Source: Cynocephalus volans (taxonomy: Eukaryota > Chordata > Mammalia > Dermoptera > Cynocephalidae). From it: a DNA stretch of 64,000 bases. Both the position numbers and the translations under genes were made by a program. The DNA lies in assembly GCF_027409185.1 (NCBI RefSeq), contig NC_084468.1, positions 99,200,001 through 99,264,000 on the forward strand, read 5' to 3'. This document shows positions 11,661 through 23,410 of the stretch, piece after piece (position 1 is the stretch's first letter; every line of letters starts with the position of its first letter). Below the pieces are notes generated by a model. That model searched no databases. It saw only the letters and a list, made by a program, of their open reading frames with translations, and was not told the DNA's origin.

Positions 11661-12169
11661 TGACAAGGCATGCTCTGACACCCATATCACGGAGGAGCAC
11701 GAACAGGAGAGCTAGAACAGTGAGAATGAGACTTCAGGGGTCAATATGACTTAGATAAAATTTTGACCAGGAAAGATAAGGCTGTAAATCAAGAAATAAC
11801 TTCATGGTTTGCCTCAGGAAATTTCCATGGATCAATTTTTTTTTTCCCCAGACACCATAGTCTACTCTCCTGGGTGAACAGCTCACTTATTAACAACAGC
11901 TTACGTATCAAGGCTCTGCTTCAAGACCTTTCATTCACTTGCACCAACCAGTCCTCAACTATTATATTTCATAGGTTGCCCTGTCTTAAGGAGTTCTCCA
12001 CCTTGAATGACTTGCCTTAAAACAACTGACCTCACTCCAAAACCCTATAAATATCTCACTTCTAATTCTCCCTTCTGAGGCACTGCTAAGCCTCCATCAA
12101 AGTGGTATTCTCTCTTACTGCAGTAAATTCTAAAAAAATTTTGTTTTATTAGCAGATTATCTTGTGACA
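11661..12169 (+). mobile_element. Probable ERV1-type solo LTR
   Basis: Runs from TGACAAGGCA to CTTGTGACA. It contains a promoter-like CCCTATAAATATC at about 12043, followed by the exon-like block CTGAGGCACTGCTAAGCCTC and TTACTGCAGTAAATTC before the end. Directly after it comes TTTGGGGAATTCAACAACTG, the kind of sequence that follows class I LTRs. The polyadenylation signal is degenerate. No flanking duplication was found, and no gag, pol or env. Subfamily unknown. Confidence 0.5.
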
Positions 12170-12539
12170 TTTGGGGAATTCAACAACTGAGGGGGAGAAC
12201 TGGAGTTTCACAGCAGTCACTGGTCCCCAGCAAAGTTGAAATCGTCCTTGACTAGATACTGAACAAGCTCTCTGGTAGGAATTACGTTCTGTCATCCGCG
12301 GCTCTGTACCTGGGAGGTGCTTCCCTGCCCATTATTATTAACGGCCATAACGGGAGTGGGCATTGGAGCATGTCATTTGGTTCTGTTCAGCTTTCTGTTT
12401 GTGCAAGTTTTGGGGTTTGAGGATAATACTCAAACATTCAACAGCATTTTTGCTTAGGATTGTGGAATCATTGGCAACAAAGCTCCTTAAAAACTTAGTA
12501 GGTTCCTGTTCTATTTCCTTCCAGGCAGTTCCATATGCC

Positions 12540-13090
12540 AGGACTTTATAGAGTTTTATCCCAGATATTATTCTTAGGCCTGCTTTATTTCTTCACTTTC
12601 TTGCCCCAGGCTTTTCTCTTAACATAATGGTGCTTATCTTAAAGCTATTTGAAACAATAGGTTTACATGGGAAGGAAACACTCTTAATCTGACTTTTGTT
12701 CCAGGACAGGGTCACTTTGTTGAACTGAGAAAAGTACAGGGCCTTTCTTCTTCAAAGCCTTCTCGATCTATCTATTAATGTTTGAGTTCTAGAATCATGC
12801 TGATTTTCCAATTGTGCAAAACCCCGAATAGCTGTATTCTTTTTATTCTCTTTCCTTTTTGCTTGCAAACTTGTCAATTCATGCTCATCTTTCTTCTAAT
12901 AATATTCTAAATACGGCCGGTAGCAAGCTAACACAACCAACGTTCTATCTTAGAGCTACAAGCTTGGAAAGTACTTTTCTTTTATTGTCAGCCAAGTTTT
13001 TCAAGTCTGTTGCCACCATATAGCAAAACTCCACCTTTCCAAACTCCTACATCAACTTCTATCATCCACTAGACAATAGCACATATTTTA
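12540..13090 (-). mobile_element. ERVL-MaLR internal remnant
   Basis: The plus strand carries landmarks of MaLR internal sequence in reverse: TTTTTGCTTGCAAACTTGTC, GCAAGCTAACACAACCAACG, and ATCTTAGAGCTACAAGCTTG followed by GAAAGTAC. No open frame of any length remains. Together with the minus-oriented LTR at 13721-14216 it may be the remains of one MaLR provirus, with another repeat between them. Assignment is from memory of the consensus. Confidence 0.6.
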
Positions 13091-13139
13091 GGATTCTGTT
13101 AAAACAGCATCCCAATTGCAGTACTGATTTTTTAGGATG

Positions 13140-13500
13140 AAAATAAATAAATCCCCCAAGTCAGTGACTTAAGAAAGTAAAATTCTATACCTTGTTCATC
13201 AAGCAGACCTGTGTGGGTGTTACTGATCCACAGGTGATCCTCTTGTGGGGATTTGGGGCCCTTTGTGGTGTAGCTCTGTATCCTCCTGCTCTCCTGCACC
13301 TAGAACCTCAGACTCCTCTGTACTCAGCCAGAAGATGGGGGGAAAGGGAGTAGAGAAGGCACACCCACTTTTTAAGGTCTTTGGCTTTAGAGGTGACACA
13401 CAGCATTTCTGTTTACATTCCATTGGCAAGAGCTAGATATGTGGCCATTAGTGCAAGGGGGACTAAGAAATGTAGTCCCTTGCCGAGCAGCAACTTTCCA
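13140..13500. repeat. Ancient dispersed repeat, copy 2 (family not named)
   Basis: Second copy of the family at 11010-11440: GTCAGTGACTTAAGAAAG, then ACCTGTGTGGGTGTTACTG, GAGGTGACACACAGCA and GGGACTAAGAAATGTAGTCC. Orientation is the same as copy 1. Open frames on both strands here are chance products of the repeat. Confidence 0.55.
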
Positions 13501-13720
13501 GTAACATCACTGTACTTTGGAAGGAGAAGAATGATTGATGGTGGTAAATTAGTCATCTGCCACATCCCCTCTGTCAGAGTAAAATTCCTTTTGTTATGGA
13601 CACAGAGCAGTCATTTTCTATGGTCCTGACTCCGGTAAGTGCCCAGTTAACCCATCCTTGCTGTTCCCATCACTGGCTCCATCACTCACCTGGATTACTG
13701 CAATAAGATCCTAGTTGAAA

Positions 13721-14216
13721 TCCTGTTGCCACTGTAATAAATGATCACAGATTTAGTGGCTTAAAACAACTCATTGACGTTCTTACAGTTCTAAGCGTCA
13801 GAAGTCTCGCTAGGCTAAACTGAAGGTTGGAAGGGCTGTGTTCCTTCTGGAGGTTCTCAGGGAGAATCAGTTTCCCTGCCCTTTCCAGCTTCGAGAAGCC
13901 ATCTGTATTCCTTGGCTTTCCCCATTTTCAAAGCCAGCAGTACAGATCTTTGAATATCTCTCTCTTTCTCCCTCTCCCTTTCTCTTTCTGAAGTCTCCTT
14001 CTGTAGTCACATCTCCTCCTCTAAATTTCCTGCCTCCCCCTTTTTCTTATAGAGATCCTTGAGATTACACTAGGCCCACCTAGATAATCCACCCACCCCA
14101 AGATCCTTAACTTAATCACATATGCAAATGCCACTTGCCACGTAAGGGAGCATATGCCTAGGTTCTGGGAATTAGGAGGTGGACATCCTTGGAGGGCTGT
14201 TATTTTGCCTACCACA
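13721..14216 (-). mobile_element. LTR, ERVL-MaLR (MLT1-like), minus orientation
   Basis: On the plus strand: TTAGTGGCTTAAAACAACTC, TTCCTTCTGGAGGTTCTCAG, then ATTACACTAGGCCCACCTAG, GGAATTAGGAGGTGGACATC and a terminal CCTACCACA. This is the antisense of an MLT1-type LTR. A CT-rich expansion lies at about 13960-13992. Possibly the 5' LTR of the MaLR remnant at 12540-13090. Confidence 0.75.
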
Positions 14217-15039
14217 GAATCCACATCTCTAACCTTGACCCACTCTGATATAGGATCCACACTGCTGCAAAGGCAATCTCTTCACAATACAAAGCTAACA
14301 AAATCATTCTTTTTGTTAAAACCCTTCAAAGGCTCTTTATCCACTAACTGTAAGTAAATTCCTAACATACATGACATTCCTGCCTTTAGTTATACTTTTA
14401 GCAGATTTACCTGCCAGCAGAAAATGCTAAACCATCAATCTCTCTAGTATTCTCTCCTGACACCCTCCCTGCTCGTCCACTCACTTTTTGCTCCAACAAC
14501 ATTAAACTACATGTAGTCTTCTGAACCCACTATGACATTCCTCCTTTTCATTTCTTTGCATTTTTTGTTCCATCTACCCGAATCACCTCTTTAGTTTTAC
14601 TGGCAAACTTTGATTAATGTTTCATAATTTAGCATAGTATATAATCAATTGAACTTTTAGATAATTGCCTGTGTAACCCCCTGAAACCAACTACTGACTA
14701 GCTCAATACCAGCCCCCAAGCAGATGATCTCGGCAGGACAAAAACCCTTCACTGTGCTGACTTGTCTCAATTTTTAATTAGTGACCACAAACTCTAGTGG
14801 GCGCTCAGAACTTCCTACCAATCCAACTACGTTTTCCTGCCTGCTCACTCCTCCTCCCTTCCCTGACAGTACTTCCTACCTTCTCTTTGTCCTCGAAAGC
14901 CCAATGTCCCCTCCTTCATCCTCACATTAAGCTGAAGACTTCACTTCCTATTCACACTGCCCATCCAATAGCCCACTTTCCTGCCTGTAGTAAATTACTA
15001 TTCTCCTGCATTCCCCCTGTTATAAGGAAGGTCTTCCAG
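14217..15039. other. Intergenic stretch, nothing recognised
   Basis: Pyrimidine-rich, moderately AT-rich sequence without a recognisable exon or a repeat that I can name. Confidence 0.45.
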
Positions 15040-15439
15040 TGAGTTAAATGTGTCCCTCAAAAGTTCATGTATTGGAAACTTGACCCTTTATTGTAAGAGT
15101 GTGAAGAGGGTGGGAAATCCAATTATGGTATTTGAAAGGTGGGGCCTTTGAAAGGTGCTTGGATCTCAGGGCCCTGCCTAGTAATGGGTCGATGGTTTAA
15201 TGGGTGGTAATGAGTATGGTTCTGATGGCCTTAAAAGGAAAGCAAGTGAGGAGGTGAGCTTTCTCTTGCTCAGCCCGTTCTCCTCATGTGGCACCCTGTG
15301 TTGCTGAAAGAGAAGGCCCTCACCGGATGCACCCTCTGGACTGTGGACTTCCCAGCATCTGTAAGAAATAAATTTCATTTCTTTATAAATGACCCAGTTT
15401 CAGGTATTCTGTTACAAGCAACAGAAATGGACTAATACA
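15040..15439 (+). mobile_element. Solo LTR, ERVL-MaLR, sense orientation
   Basis: Begins TGAGTTAAATGTGTCCCTCA and has AAAGGTGGGGCCTTTGAAAG, CTCTGGACTGTGGACTTCCC and AATGACCCAGTTTCAGGTAT, ending GGACTAATACA. It is closely related to the LTR at 7710-8110, in the same orientation. No clear 5-bp duplication was found at the inferred ends. Confidence 0.8.
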
Positions 15440-15749
15440 CCTTCCAAGGCTGCTCTTCCTCGGGGGCACTGGATCCATCCTATCTCCTCTTCAGGATATT
15501 GCTCCTGCAGTTACCCTCTCCCACTCCTGTGTCATCATTTTCTGCTGTTTTTAAAGATGATTTCCATCAGCTTAAAAACATACTGCATGCTCTCCTATCT
15601 TAAAAAAAAAAAAAAAATCAAAACCTGCAAACCGAAAACATACCACTCTTGACACACTATCCCTTCAGTTACTATTACCATTTCTCTACTCTCTTTTATA
15701 GAAAACCCCTTCAAAATAAATCATTCAATTACTCAGAATAAAATAGAAA

Positions 15750-15890
15750 CGAGTCTAGATCTGGGACCAGCCTCTGGGTTTGGGCAGGTTACTATTTTCT
15801 TCAATTCCTCTGTGGTTTTCAGTTTCCTCATCTTTGATATGAGGAAAACAGTACTACCTTTTAGGATTGATGTAAGGATTATATGAATAT
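15750..15890 (+). mobile_element. MIR SINE fossil
   Basis: Contains the ordered MIR landmarks CTGGGACCAGCCTCTG, GGGCAGGTTACTATTTTC, and CAGTTTCCTCATCTTTGATA followed by TGAGGAAAACAG. Diverged, with no flanking duplication left. Confidence 0.65.
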
Positions 15891-16479
15891 ATGTTCAGAG
15901 AGATGTATTTTGCTGTATTTCCTTTGTCATTTTTAAACAAAATAAATAAAATATTATAGAAAAGTTAAAGTTCTATTTGACCACCTTTCCTAGTCTTATT
16001 GTCCACTACATGAGTCTGATTGTGTCCTCCTATGTGTGTCCTTCAATTTTTATACTTTCCCGTACACACAGATTTATCAATTAACAATGTACAACCTTGT
16101 CTGATCACTTTTTTCCATTTCTGGAACTGATGTGCTGTATGCGTTGTTCTGTAACTTGCTTTTTTTGTTATCATGGGGGATTTTTGTTTGTTTTTTGGCT
16201 ATTTCTTCACCATCATTACAGAGCTCATGTTCAAGTTCTTTGTTCTCACTGTAGATAGCTCTTTGGTAATCTCCAATTTAAACACAGCAATTAAAATTTT
16301 TTAATGCTTTAGAACTGTGCCTTAAAATTCGTAGTTAGAGAAAAAAATTCTCAAGAATTGATACACATCTTAAGTTCAAAAGGCCTATCCTAAAATATTT
16401 AAAATATAATTCTACTTATAAAACATATTATTTTCCAGTATTGGATCCATTATTTAAGGTGAAAATTCTGAATTTATGA

Positions 16480-17590
16480 AGATGGAGGCAGTAGCACCAC
16501 AGATTTTTTTAAACTTTTAAAACTGAGATTAAATTCAAATAACAGAAAATTTACCATTTTAAATATTTAAAATGTACAATTCAGTGACTTTTATGTACAG
16601 ATAACATAGTGCAACTATCACCGTTAATTTCAGAACATTTCTATCACCAAAAAAGAAATTTTCTATCTCCCAGTTCCCCTCTCCCACTGTCCCCTGGACA
16701 CAGTGAATCTACTTTCTGTCTGTGGATTTGCCTTTTCTGGGTATTTTATATGAATGAACTCATAAAGTTTGGCCTTTGGTGTCTGGTTTCTTTCGCTTAG
16801 TATAATATTTTCAAGGTTCATCCATGTTGCAGCACATATCAGTACTTCATTTCTTTTTACGGTTGAACAGTATTCCATTGTTTGGATATACCATATACGT
16901 TCATTCATTTATCAGTTAATGAATATCTTGATACTTTCCACTCCTTGGCTATTATAAATATTGCTGCTGTGGCAAATCATGCACAAGTTTTGTGAGTATA
17001 CATATTTTCAGTGCTCTGGGATATACATCTAGGTAGGGAATTGCTGGATAATACAGAGTCAAAAGTATGTTTAACTTTTGAGGAACTGCCAAACTGCCTT
17101 TCTCAGTGACCAGGCCATGTTATATTCTTGCCAGTGATGTGTGAGGGTTTTAATTTCTCCACATCTTTGAAGATACTTGCGATTTTCAGTTTTATTTATT
17201 TTTATAGCCATTATAGTAGGAGTGCTGTCATGTCTCATGGTTTTGATGTGCATTTCCCTAATGGCTAGTGATACTGAGCATTTCTTCATGTGCTTATGGG
17301 TCATGTGTATATTTTCTTTGGAGAAATATCTGATTAAATCTTCTGCTCATTTTTTAATTGGGTTGTTTGTCTTCTTACGGTTAAGTTATAAGATATATAT
17401 ATATTCCCTGTTTACTACATCGTTACCAGACATATAATTTACAAATATTTACTTCACTTTCTTGATAGTGTCCTTTGACAGACGAAAGTTTTCATTAATT
17501 TTGATAAAGTCTAATTTATCTATTTTTTACGTTCTTGCTTATGCTTTATGTGTCATATTTAAGCAGCATAGATTTTTATGCTTTAAAAAA
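16480..17590 (-). mobile_element. Old L1 (L1M-type) 3' UTR and ORF2 end
   Basis: The plus strand reads as an antisense ancient L1: ATGTACAATTCAGTGACTTT, AAGGTTCATCCATGTTGCAG, CAGTATTCCATTGTTTGGAT, TTTCCCTAATGGCTAGTGAT, then TTTTTAATTGGGTTGTTTGT and CTTGATAGTGTCCTTTGACA. Frames in it are remnants of ORF2 on the minus strand or chance. The tail-side boundary is unclear. A (AAAC)n microsatellite follows at about 17632-17673. Confidence 0.8.
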
Positions 17591-17673
17591 TTTTCAATAC
17601 CCCCACCAAAGTAGAATAAATAAATACACACGCAAAACAAAACAAACAAACAAACAAACAAACAAACAAAAAA

Positions 17674-18417
17674 CAGATATTGCAAGTAGGGTAGCATAAC
17701 CTAAAATACAGACAACCATAACAAAATTGAGATCACTTTTATTCCCACAAACCAAAAATTAAGATTTGGTGGGGACAAACTTTTCCCAGTTATAAATCCT
17801 TGTGGAATGAACTTCCATGCGGGAGGAAGTAGAAGAAAACAAGTTAGCATCTGATGGACCTGACAATAGGAGAGCCCCAAATCTCCAAAAGGCAGCCACT
17901 GGAAGCACAGTGAGCCAACTTTGAGAAAAGCAGCAGAGACTGGAAGTGTCTTCGGCACACTCCAGTTCCTAGGCAAATGTTATCTGGGCCTGTGAACTTG
18001 TGAAGCAAACAGGCCAAAGGGGCCCTTCCAGAACAAAAGCCCACACTGCTTGAGCAGGACAGGAATAATAAAGACACAGGAAAAAGAAGCCTTGGATAGA
18101 AGCTGATGAGAGAAAAAAAGAAGCCAGGAAATCTTTGCGATTTCAACATCATATTGTTGAACACTTTACAAACCCAAGAAAGGAGGAAGCTCTGAAGTTG
18201 TGAATCTAGAAAATCTATCTTGGCTGACCTTTTTCTTATAGTTACAGCAAAATTAACTCTAAGTAAAAATGGACAACAGAAAATGATTGTAATTAAATAA
18301 TCATACAAAGTTATTCTACAAAATAAAAAGAAAACAAGCAGAATAACATCCTTAAATACAACTACAGGATGTCAAAAAGACAAGCCCCCCCCCCAAAAAA
18401 TGAAGAAAATGAAAATG
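17674..18417. other. Intergenic stretch, no gene seen
   Basis: Purine-rich on the plus strand, with no recognised exon. The open frame on the minus strand at 18308-17844 (about 150 codons) is the antisense of this purine-rich DNA. It is rich in Leu, Phe, Ser and Cys, shows no domain, and is not accepted as a gene. Confidence 0.45.
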
Positions 18418-18431
18418 AAATCTAATATTTT

Positions 18432-18432
<1 letters not shown>

Positions 18433-18462
<30 letters not shown>

Positions 18463-18635
18463 TTCTTCATTTTTTGTGACCGGTAAGGGGATCGCAACCC
18501 CTGGCTTGGTGTCACCTGCACTGCGCTCAGCCAGTGAGCGCACCAGCCATCCCTATATAGGGTCCGAACCCGCGGTGGGAGCGCCACTGCACTCCCAGCG
18601 CCACACTCTCCCAAGTGAGCCACGGGGCCGGCCCA
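18433..18635 (-). mobile_element. Dimeric tRNA-Ile-derived SINE, subfamily A
   Basis: On the minus strand it starts GGGCCGGCCCCGTGGCTCAC and has a first B-box-like GGTTCGGACCC followed by CTATATAGGGATGG. The second tRNA-like unit ends CCCCTTACCGGTCAC, followed by an A-rich tail with (AAAT)n (plus-strand ATTT units 18433-18464). Perfect 15-bp duplications AAATCTAATATTTTA flank it (18418-18432 and 18636-18650). CpGs are well preserved, so it is fairly young. Its anticodon-arm region reads GGGAGTGCAGTGGCGCTCCC, unlike the copy at 40428. Confidence 0.9.
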
Positions 18636-18650
18636 AAATCTAATATTTTA

Positions 18651-19529
18651 AAATGAGCTAAAGCAAATTGAGAAAAAACAATAGAATTATGAAAACACAA
18701 TATAAGTGAGAACTAGATAAACTCAGAAATGTAGTGATAGAACTAAAAAAAAGAATTAGAAATAAAAGAACAAATAAATTTGAAAATGAAGGCTAAACTA
18801 GAGGAACATATAGGGAGAATATATACAATAGATAATGAAACACATAAAAAATTTTTTAAAAAGAAATTTAAAAAGATTCTGGGAATATTTGAAAGTGGCA
18901 CATATATACAAAATATTTGTAGAAGAAAACTAAAACAAGGGAACATAATTCAAATTCATAATTCAAAAAATTCTTTTGAAATATTAAAAAAGAGAGAATT
19001 ATACTACATAGTAAAAAGCACCCTACGAACTTAGAAAAATCAACCTTGAATGGCTATTGCTGAGAATTATTATAATAAAATTACTATATTGTACGGAAAA
19101 GACATAAAATATAGCAATTTTACTATCGTTCTTTGGGCGTCCGGTCAGAAGAGCAAGCCACTTATAGAGGAAGGAGAGTCAAATCGCCACAAGATTTTGA
19201 CAATGATTTGCTTTGTCCCAGAAGAAAATGGAATATGGTAAATACTTTCTGAATTAATGTATGGATGAATAAATGAGTGAGCAACATAAATAGTTGCAGT
19301 TTTTCATTTTGTATTTACGCTGGATCTCTATTCTTATCTTTAATGTAATATATTTCACAATCTTTGGGGCAGCCATATGAATTATCAAATATCCGTAAAC
19401 ATGTCTCCAACAACATCTTTATTATGTTAGTGGTATTAGACTATTTGCCAAACCTAAAACTTAGATACATTTTCTGTTTCTTTTGCAGTTTTACCAGTTT
19501 TTACTTTACATAACTTGAACCTCTGACAT
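18651..19529. other. AT-rich stretch, possibly decayed LINE, no gene
   Basis: Very A-rich on the plus strand. A frame at 18780-19034 (Lys/Ile-rich, 84 codons) resembles LINE ORF1 composition, but I cannot assign it. No splice or promoter signals support a gene. Confidence 0.4.
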
Positions 19530-19814
19530 TAGGTGCATAAACTTTTAGAGTTTTTATATTTTTTTGATATCCTTTTATGTTCTTTTTACCCCTTTATCAT
19601 TATGAAACAATCTTTTTCATCCATGTTAATATTCTTTGTTCTGAAATCTACATTGTCTAATATAAACATAAGAAATCCAGCTTTTAAAAAATTATTGTTG
19701 GCATGGTATATCTTTTTTCCATTATTTTACTTTTAACCTACGTGTGTCTTTATAGTTTAAAGTGAATTTCTGATAGGCAGCAATCTGACAATCTCTGTCT
19801 TCTAATTAGGGTGG

Positions 19815-20219
19815 TATATTAGTCCATTTTGCGTTGCTGTAACAGAATGCCTGAAACTGGGTAATTTATAAAGAAAAGAGGTTTGTTTGGCTATCAGTTC
19901 TGAGACAGCTGCATCTGGTGTGGGCCTCAGGCTCCTCCTACTCATGGTAGCAAGTGGCAGGCAGCCACAAGTACATGCAGATCACATGGCAAGAGGAAGC
20001 AAGAGAGAGAGAGAGGGGAAGTGCCGGGGTCCTATAAACAACCAGCTGTGGTGGGAACTAATAAAGTGAGAACTCACTAACTACCCCCACCCCCCAGGGA
20101 GAGCGTTAATCCATTCATGAGGGATCCGCCCTCATGACCCAAACAGTTCCCAACACTGCTACATTGGGGATCAGATTTCCACTTGAGTTTTAGGAGGACA
20201 ACACATCCAAACTGTGTCT
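19815..20219 (-). mobile_element. Solo LTR, ERVL-MaLR (MST/THE1-like), TSD GGTGG
   Basis: The plus strand begins TATATTAGTCCATTTTGCGT, includes CTGAAACTGGGTAATTTATA and AAAGAAAAGAGGTTTG, and ends near CACATCCAAACTGTGTCT. The sense strand is minus. GGTGG flanks both ends (19810-19814, 20220-20224). It splits the old L1. A (GA)n stretch lies near 20003-20016. Confidence 0.87.
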
Positions 20220-20444
20220 GGTGGTTAGGCCATTTACATTTAATGTGATCATTGATGTGACTGAATTTAAATGAACTATCTTGCTATTAATTTTCTACTT
20301 GTTTCATCTGTTCTGTGTTCTCTTCTTTTTCCTCACTTCTTTTGGACTGAGTACTTTTTAAGATTCCATTTTATCTTAAGTTTATTTGCTATGACTCTTT
20401 ATTTTGTTTTATGAATGGTTGCTTTAGGATTTATAGTATATATC

Positions 20445-21069
20445 TGTATTAGTCTGTTTCCTGTTGCTAATAACATAATACCTAAAACTGGATAATTTAT
20501 AAAGAAATGGAGTTTATCTCTTACCATTTTGGAGGCTGGGAAGTCCAGGGTCCATGGGGTACATCCGGTAAGGGCCTTCTTAGTAGGAACTCTCTGAAGA
20601 GTCCCAAGATGGCACAAGGAATCACATAGTGAGACAGCTGAGCAAGAGTGCCAGTTCACCTGCATTCTTCCTCTCCTTATAAAACCCCCAGTGTACTCCC
20701 TGATAACTCATTAAACCATTACCCCATTGATACATGAATGGATTAATCCATTAATGAAAGGATAGCCCTTATGATCCAATCACTTCTGAAAAGCCATATT
20801 GTCACCATTTTTTTGTTTTTTTTTTTGTGACTGGTAAGGGGATCGCAACCCTTGGCTTGGTGTCGCCCACACCGTGCTCAGCCAGTGAGCGCACCGGCCA
20901 TACCTATATAGGATCAGAACCCCCCCGGCGGGAGTGCAGCAGCGCTCCCAGCGCCACACTCTCCCTAGTGAGCCACAGGGTTGGCCCCATATTGTCACCT
21001 TTTAAATACCATATTGGAGATTAAGTTCCAATATGATCTTTAGAGGGGACAAACATCCAAACCAAATCA
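20445..21069 (-). mobile_element. ERVL-MaLR LTR, split by a SINE
   Basis: Starts TGTATTAGTCTGTTTCCTGT with CTAAAACTGGATAATTTATA, and ends AAACATCCAAACCAAATCA, so it is antisense on the plus strand. Flanks ATATC (20440-20444) and AAATC (21070-21074) resemble a decayed duplication. A 180-bp SINE (20807-20986) lies inside. The LTR itself lies inside the old L1, giving a three-level nest. Confidence 0.85.
20807..20986 (-). mobile_element. Dimeric tRNA-Ile-derived SINE, subfamily A
   Basis: Same architecture as the copy at 18433-18635: minus-strand GGCCAACCCTGTGGCTCACT at its 5' end, CGGGGGGGTTCTGATCC, CTATATAGG, and CGATCCCCTTACCAGTCAC before the A tail. Perfect 13-bp duplications CCATATTGTCACC are at 20794-20806 and 20987-20999. 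It inserted into the MaLR LTR, so it is the youngest layer here. Confidence 0.9.
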
Positions 21070-23042
21070 AAATCTTTAGCTTATCACAGTCTGCCTTCTA
21101 GTAATATTATACCACTTCATGTACATTAGACTTCTTTCCACCCCACTCTCTTCCCACCTTATCCTATTGTTGTCTTGCTGTCATATGTTTTATTTCTACA
21201 TCTGCTATAAACCTCACCACATATTGCTATTAAAAAATAATTTAAAACAGCCAGTTATCTTTTAGAGAGAATCTAAATAGAAAATAGCATTTTATACTTA
21301 CCTTCTTATTTATCAATTCTAGTGCTCGGCAATCCTTTGCTGTCCTACTGTCTTCTGGCATGCATTGTTTCCAATAAGAACTTTGCTATCATTCTTTTCT
21401 GTATGTATTGCACCCCCGCTCCAATGTTTTCTCTTTATCACTGGTTTCTAATAATTGGATTATAATGTGTCTTGGTGTATTTTCTCTATGTTTCTTGTTC
21501 ATGAGTTCATGAGTTTCTGAATCTGTGCCTTATATTTTTAATCAAATTTTTAAAAAATTGGCAATAATTTTTAAAAATATTTTTTCATTTCCTTCTATTT
21601 ATCCCTTTTATTGAGGACTCTAATTACGTATTTATTAGGCCGTTTAAAAGTTTTTCATAGCCCCCTGATGTACTGCTTATACTTTTTCAGTTTTTCCTTT
21701 CTGTGCTTTATTTTGTATAGTTTCAGCAAGTTCACTAATTGTTTGTTCTGTAATGTCTAATGTTCTATTAAGTCTATCCAGTGCTTTTAATTCGGGACAT
21801 TGTAGTTTTCATATCTAGAAATTCTTTTTGGATCCATCGATGTTATTGAATACTTCTATTTAATATGCTCAAATTTTTCCTCTACCTTCTTGAATATATG
21901 AAATATAATTATTATAACTGCTTTAAAGTCTTGTCTACTAATTTTATCTTCTGTATCCTCTCTGGATCTGTTGTTGTTTTTATTTTAATTGATTTTTCTC
22001 ATCATAGCTATGTTTTCTTGCTTCTTTGCATACCTAAAGATTTTTGATTGGATGGCACACATAGCGAATTTCACCTTATTTTTTGATGGCTATTTTGTAC
22101 TCCTGTAAATTATTCATAAATTTTTTTCTGAGGCCTAGTTAAATCACTGGAAACAGTTGATTCTTTTCGAGATTTGCATTTAATACCCATTAGTCGGATC
22201 AGAGAAGTCTGTAGTCTAGGGCTAATTTTCTCCCACTGCAGGGGTGATATATTTTTAAGCACTCTATCCCATGCCCAGTGATTGTAAGGATTTTCCACTC
22301 TGGCTTGTGAAAGCACAAACTATTCCCAGGCTTATATGAGCCCTGGGTTTTTTTTCCTTTAACTCTTTCAGGTGTTCTTTCCCCCCAGCCTCACTAATCA
22401 ATACTCAGCTGAAGACTCAAGGAGGAGCCTCTGCAAATCTTTACAGTGTTCTCTATTGTACAATATACATATATTTTTTCTGGCATATTGTCCTGTAAAC
22501 TCTGGATTTCACCCCCTTCGTATGGTAGGCTGAAAACTCTCCAGGCAGTGTATACTGGGGCAATCATAGGACTCACCTTGTTTCCTCCTGTCTTTCAGAG
22601 ATGATGGTCCTGTGGTGCCTGATTTCCAATGTCTCAAAACAATTGTTTCATATATTTTGTTCGTTAAATATTTGAGGCAGGAGGACAAATCCAGTCCCTG
22701 GTACTCCATCTTGGCCAACTCAATTTTGGATTCTTGGCTTCTTCTTTCCCCCTCTCCTATCCTCCAAACGTTACAGCCATACAGTCAATTACTATATTTG
22801 GCTACTTTCCCCCCCAGTTCCTGTTTGAATCTATTTTTCATCTTATCCTAGTCATCATGACCTATACTTTCTTCTCATCCTACATTTAATTACCTATTTT
22901 GTATCCAGATTACTGTTTATAGTCCATCATCATAAATGTCTTGAAGGAGGCTGGATTCCAAATGGTCTCCTGGTCGTTAGACCTTCAGAAACATTACTAG
23001 ACTTCTGATTAGTTATTCCATAGTCCTGTCTTACTTCATGTA

Positions 23043-23410
23043 GGCCAGAAATTCTCAAAGTGTGACCCAATGTTCTTGGGGTTCCCTGAGACATTCTCAA
23101 GGATTGTATGAGGTCACACTATTTTCATAATAATGCTAAGGTCTTAGCTGAGTGTTTTGTTCTTATTCTCTCATGAGTGTACAGTGGAATTTTCCAGAGG
23201 CTTCGTAATGTGTGGTGACATCACTGCTCTGAGGACTAATGGACAATGTGCCTTGTTATATTTTCATGTTTTAAAACCTTTTTAGTTTTAATTTTAACAT
23301 TGCAGATATCAATAAAGATAATCTATACAAATAGAGGCTTTATGAGGCTGTCAATTATTTTAAGAGTGTAAAATGGTCCTGGGATTAACATCTTTAAGAA
23401 ACATTGCTCC
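23043..23410. mobile_element. Non-autonomous hAT DNA transposon fossil
   Basis: Starts with GAAATTCTCAAAGTGTGACC and has TGAGGTCACACTATTTTCAT then AATAATGCTAAG. The far end has TTTTAAGAGTGTAAAATGGT followed by CCTGGGATTAACATCTTTAA. These are hallmarks of Tip100/Charlie-like hAT elements with an internal deletion (no transposase left). Terminal inverted repeats are decayed. Confidence 0.65.

Larger units (their letters stand above)
19530..22725 (-). mobile_element. Old L1/HAL1-type element, minus strand, with 5' end
   Basis: The plus strand carries antisense L1 sequence in three blocks (19530-19814, 20220-20444, 21070-22725) separated by two LTRs. Landmarks: TGGCATGGTATATCTTTTTC (19699), AGGCCATTTACATTTAATG (about 20227), TTTTCATATCTAGAAATTC (about 21807), TCAGCTGAAGACTCAAGGAG (about 22407) and TACTCCATCTTGGCC (22701), the last matching the 5' end of such elements. 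Coding capacity is lost. The piece at 16480-17590 could be the 3' part of the same insertion. Confidence 0.7.

Noticed and set aside
17844..18308. 154-codon minus-strand open frame
   Set aside because: It is the antisense of purine-rich DNA, rich in Leu, Phe and Ser, with no domain, promoter or splice signals.
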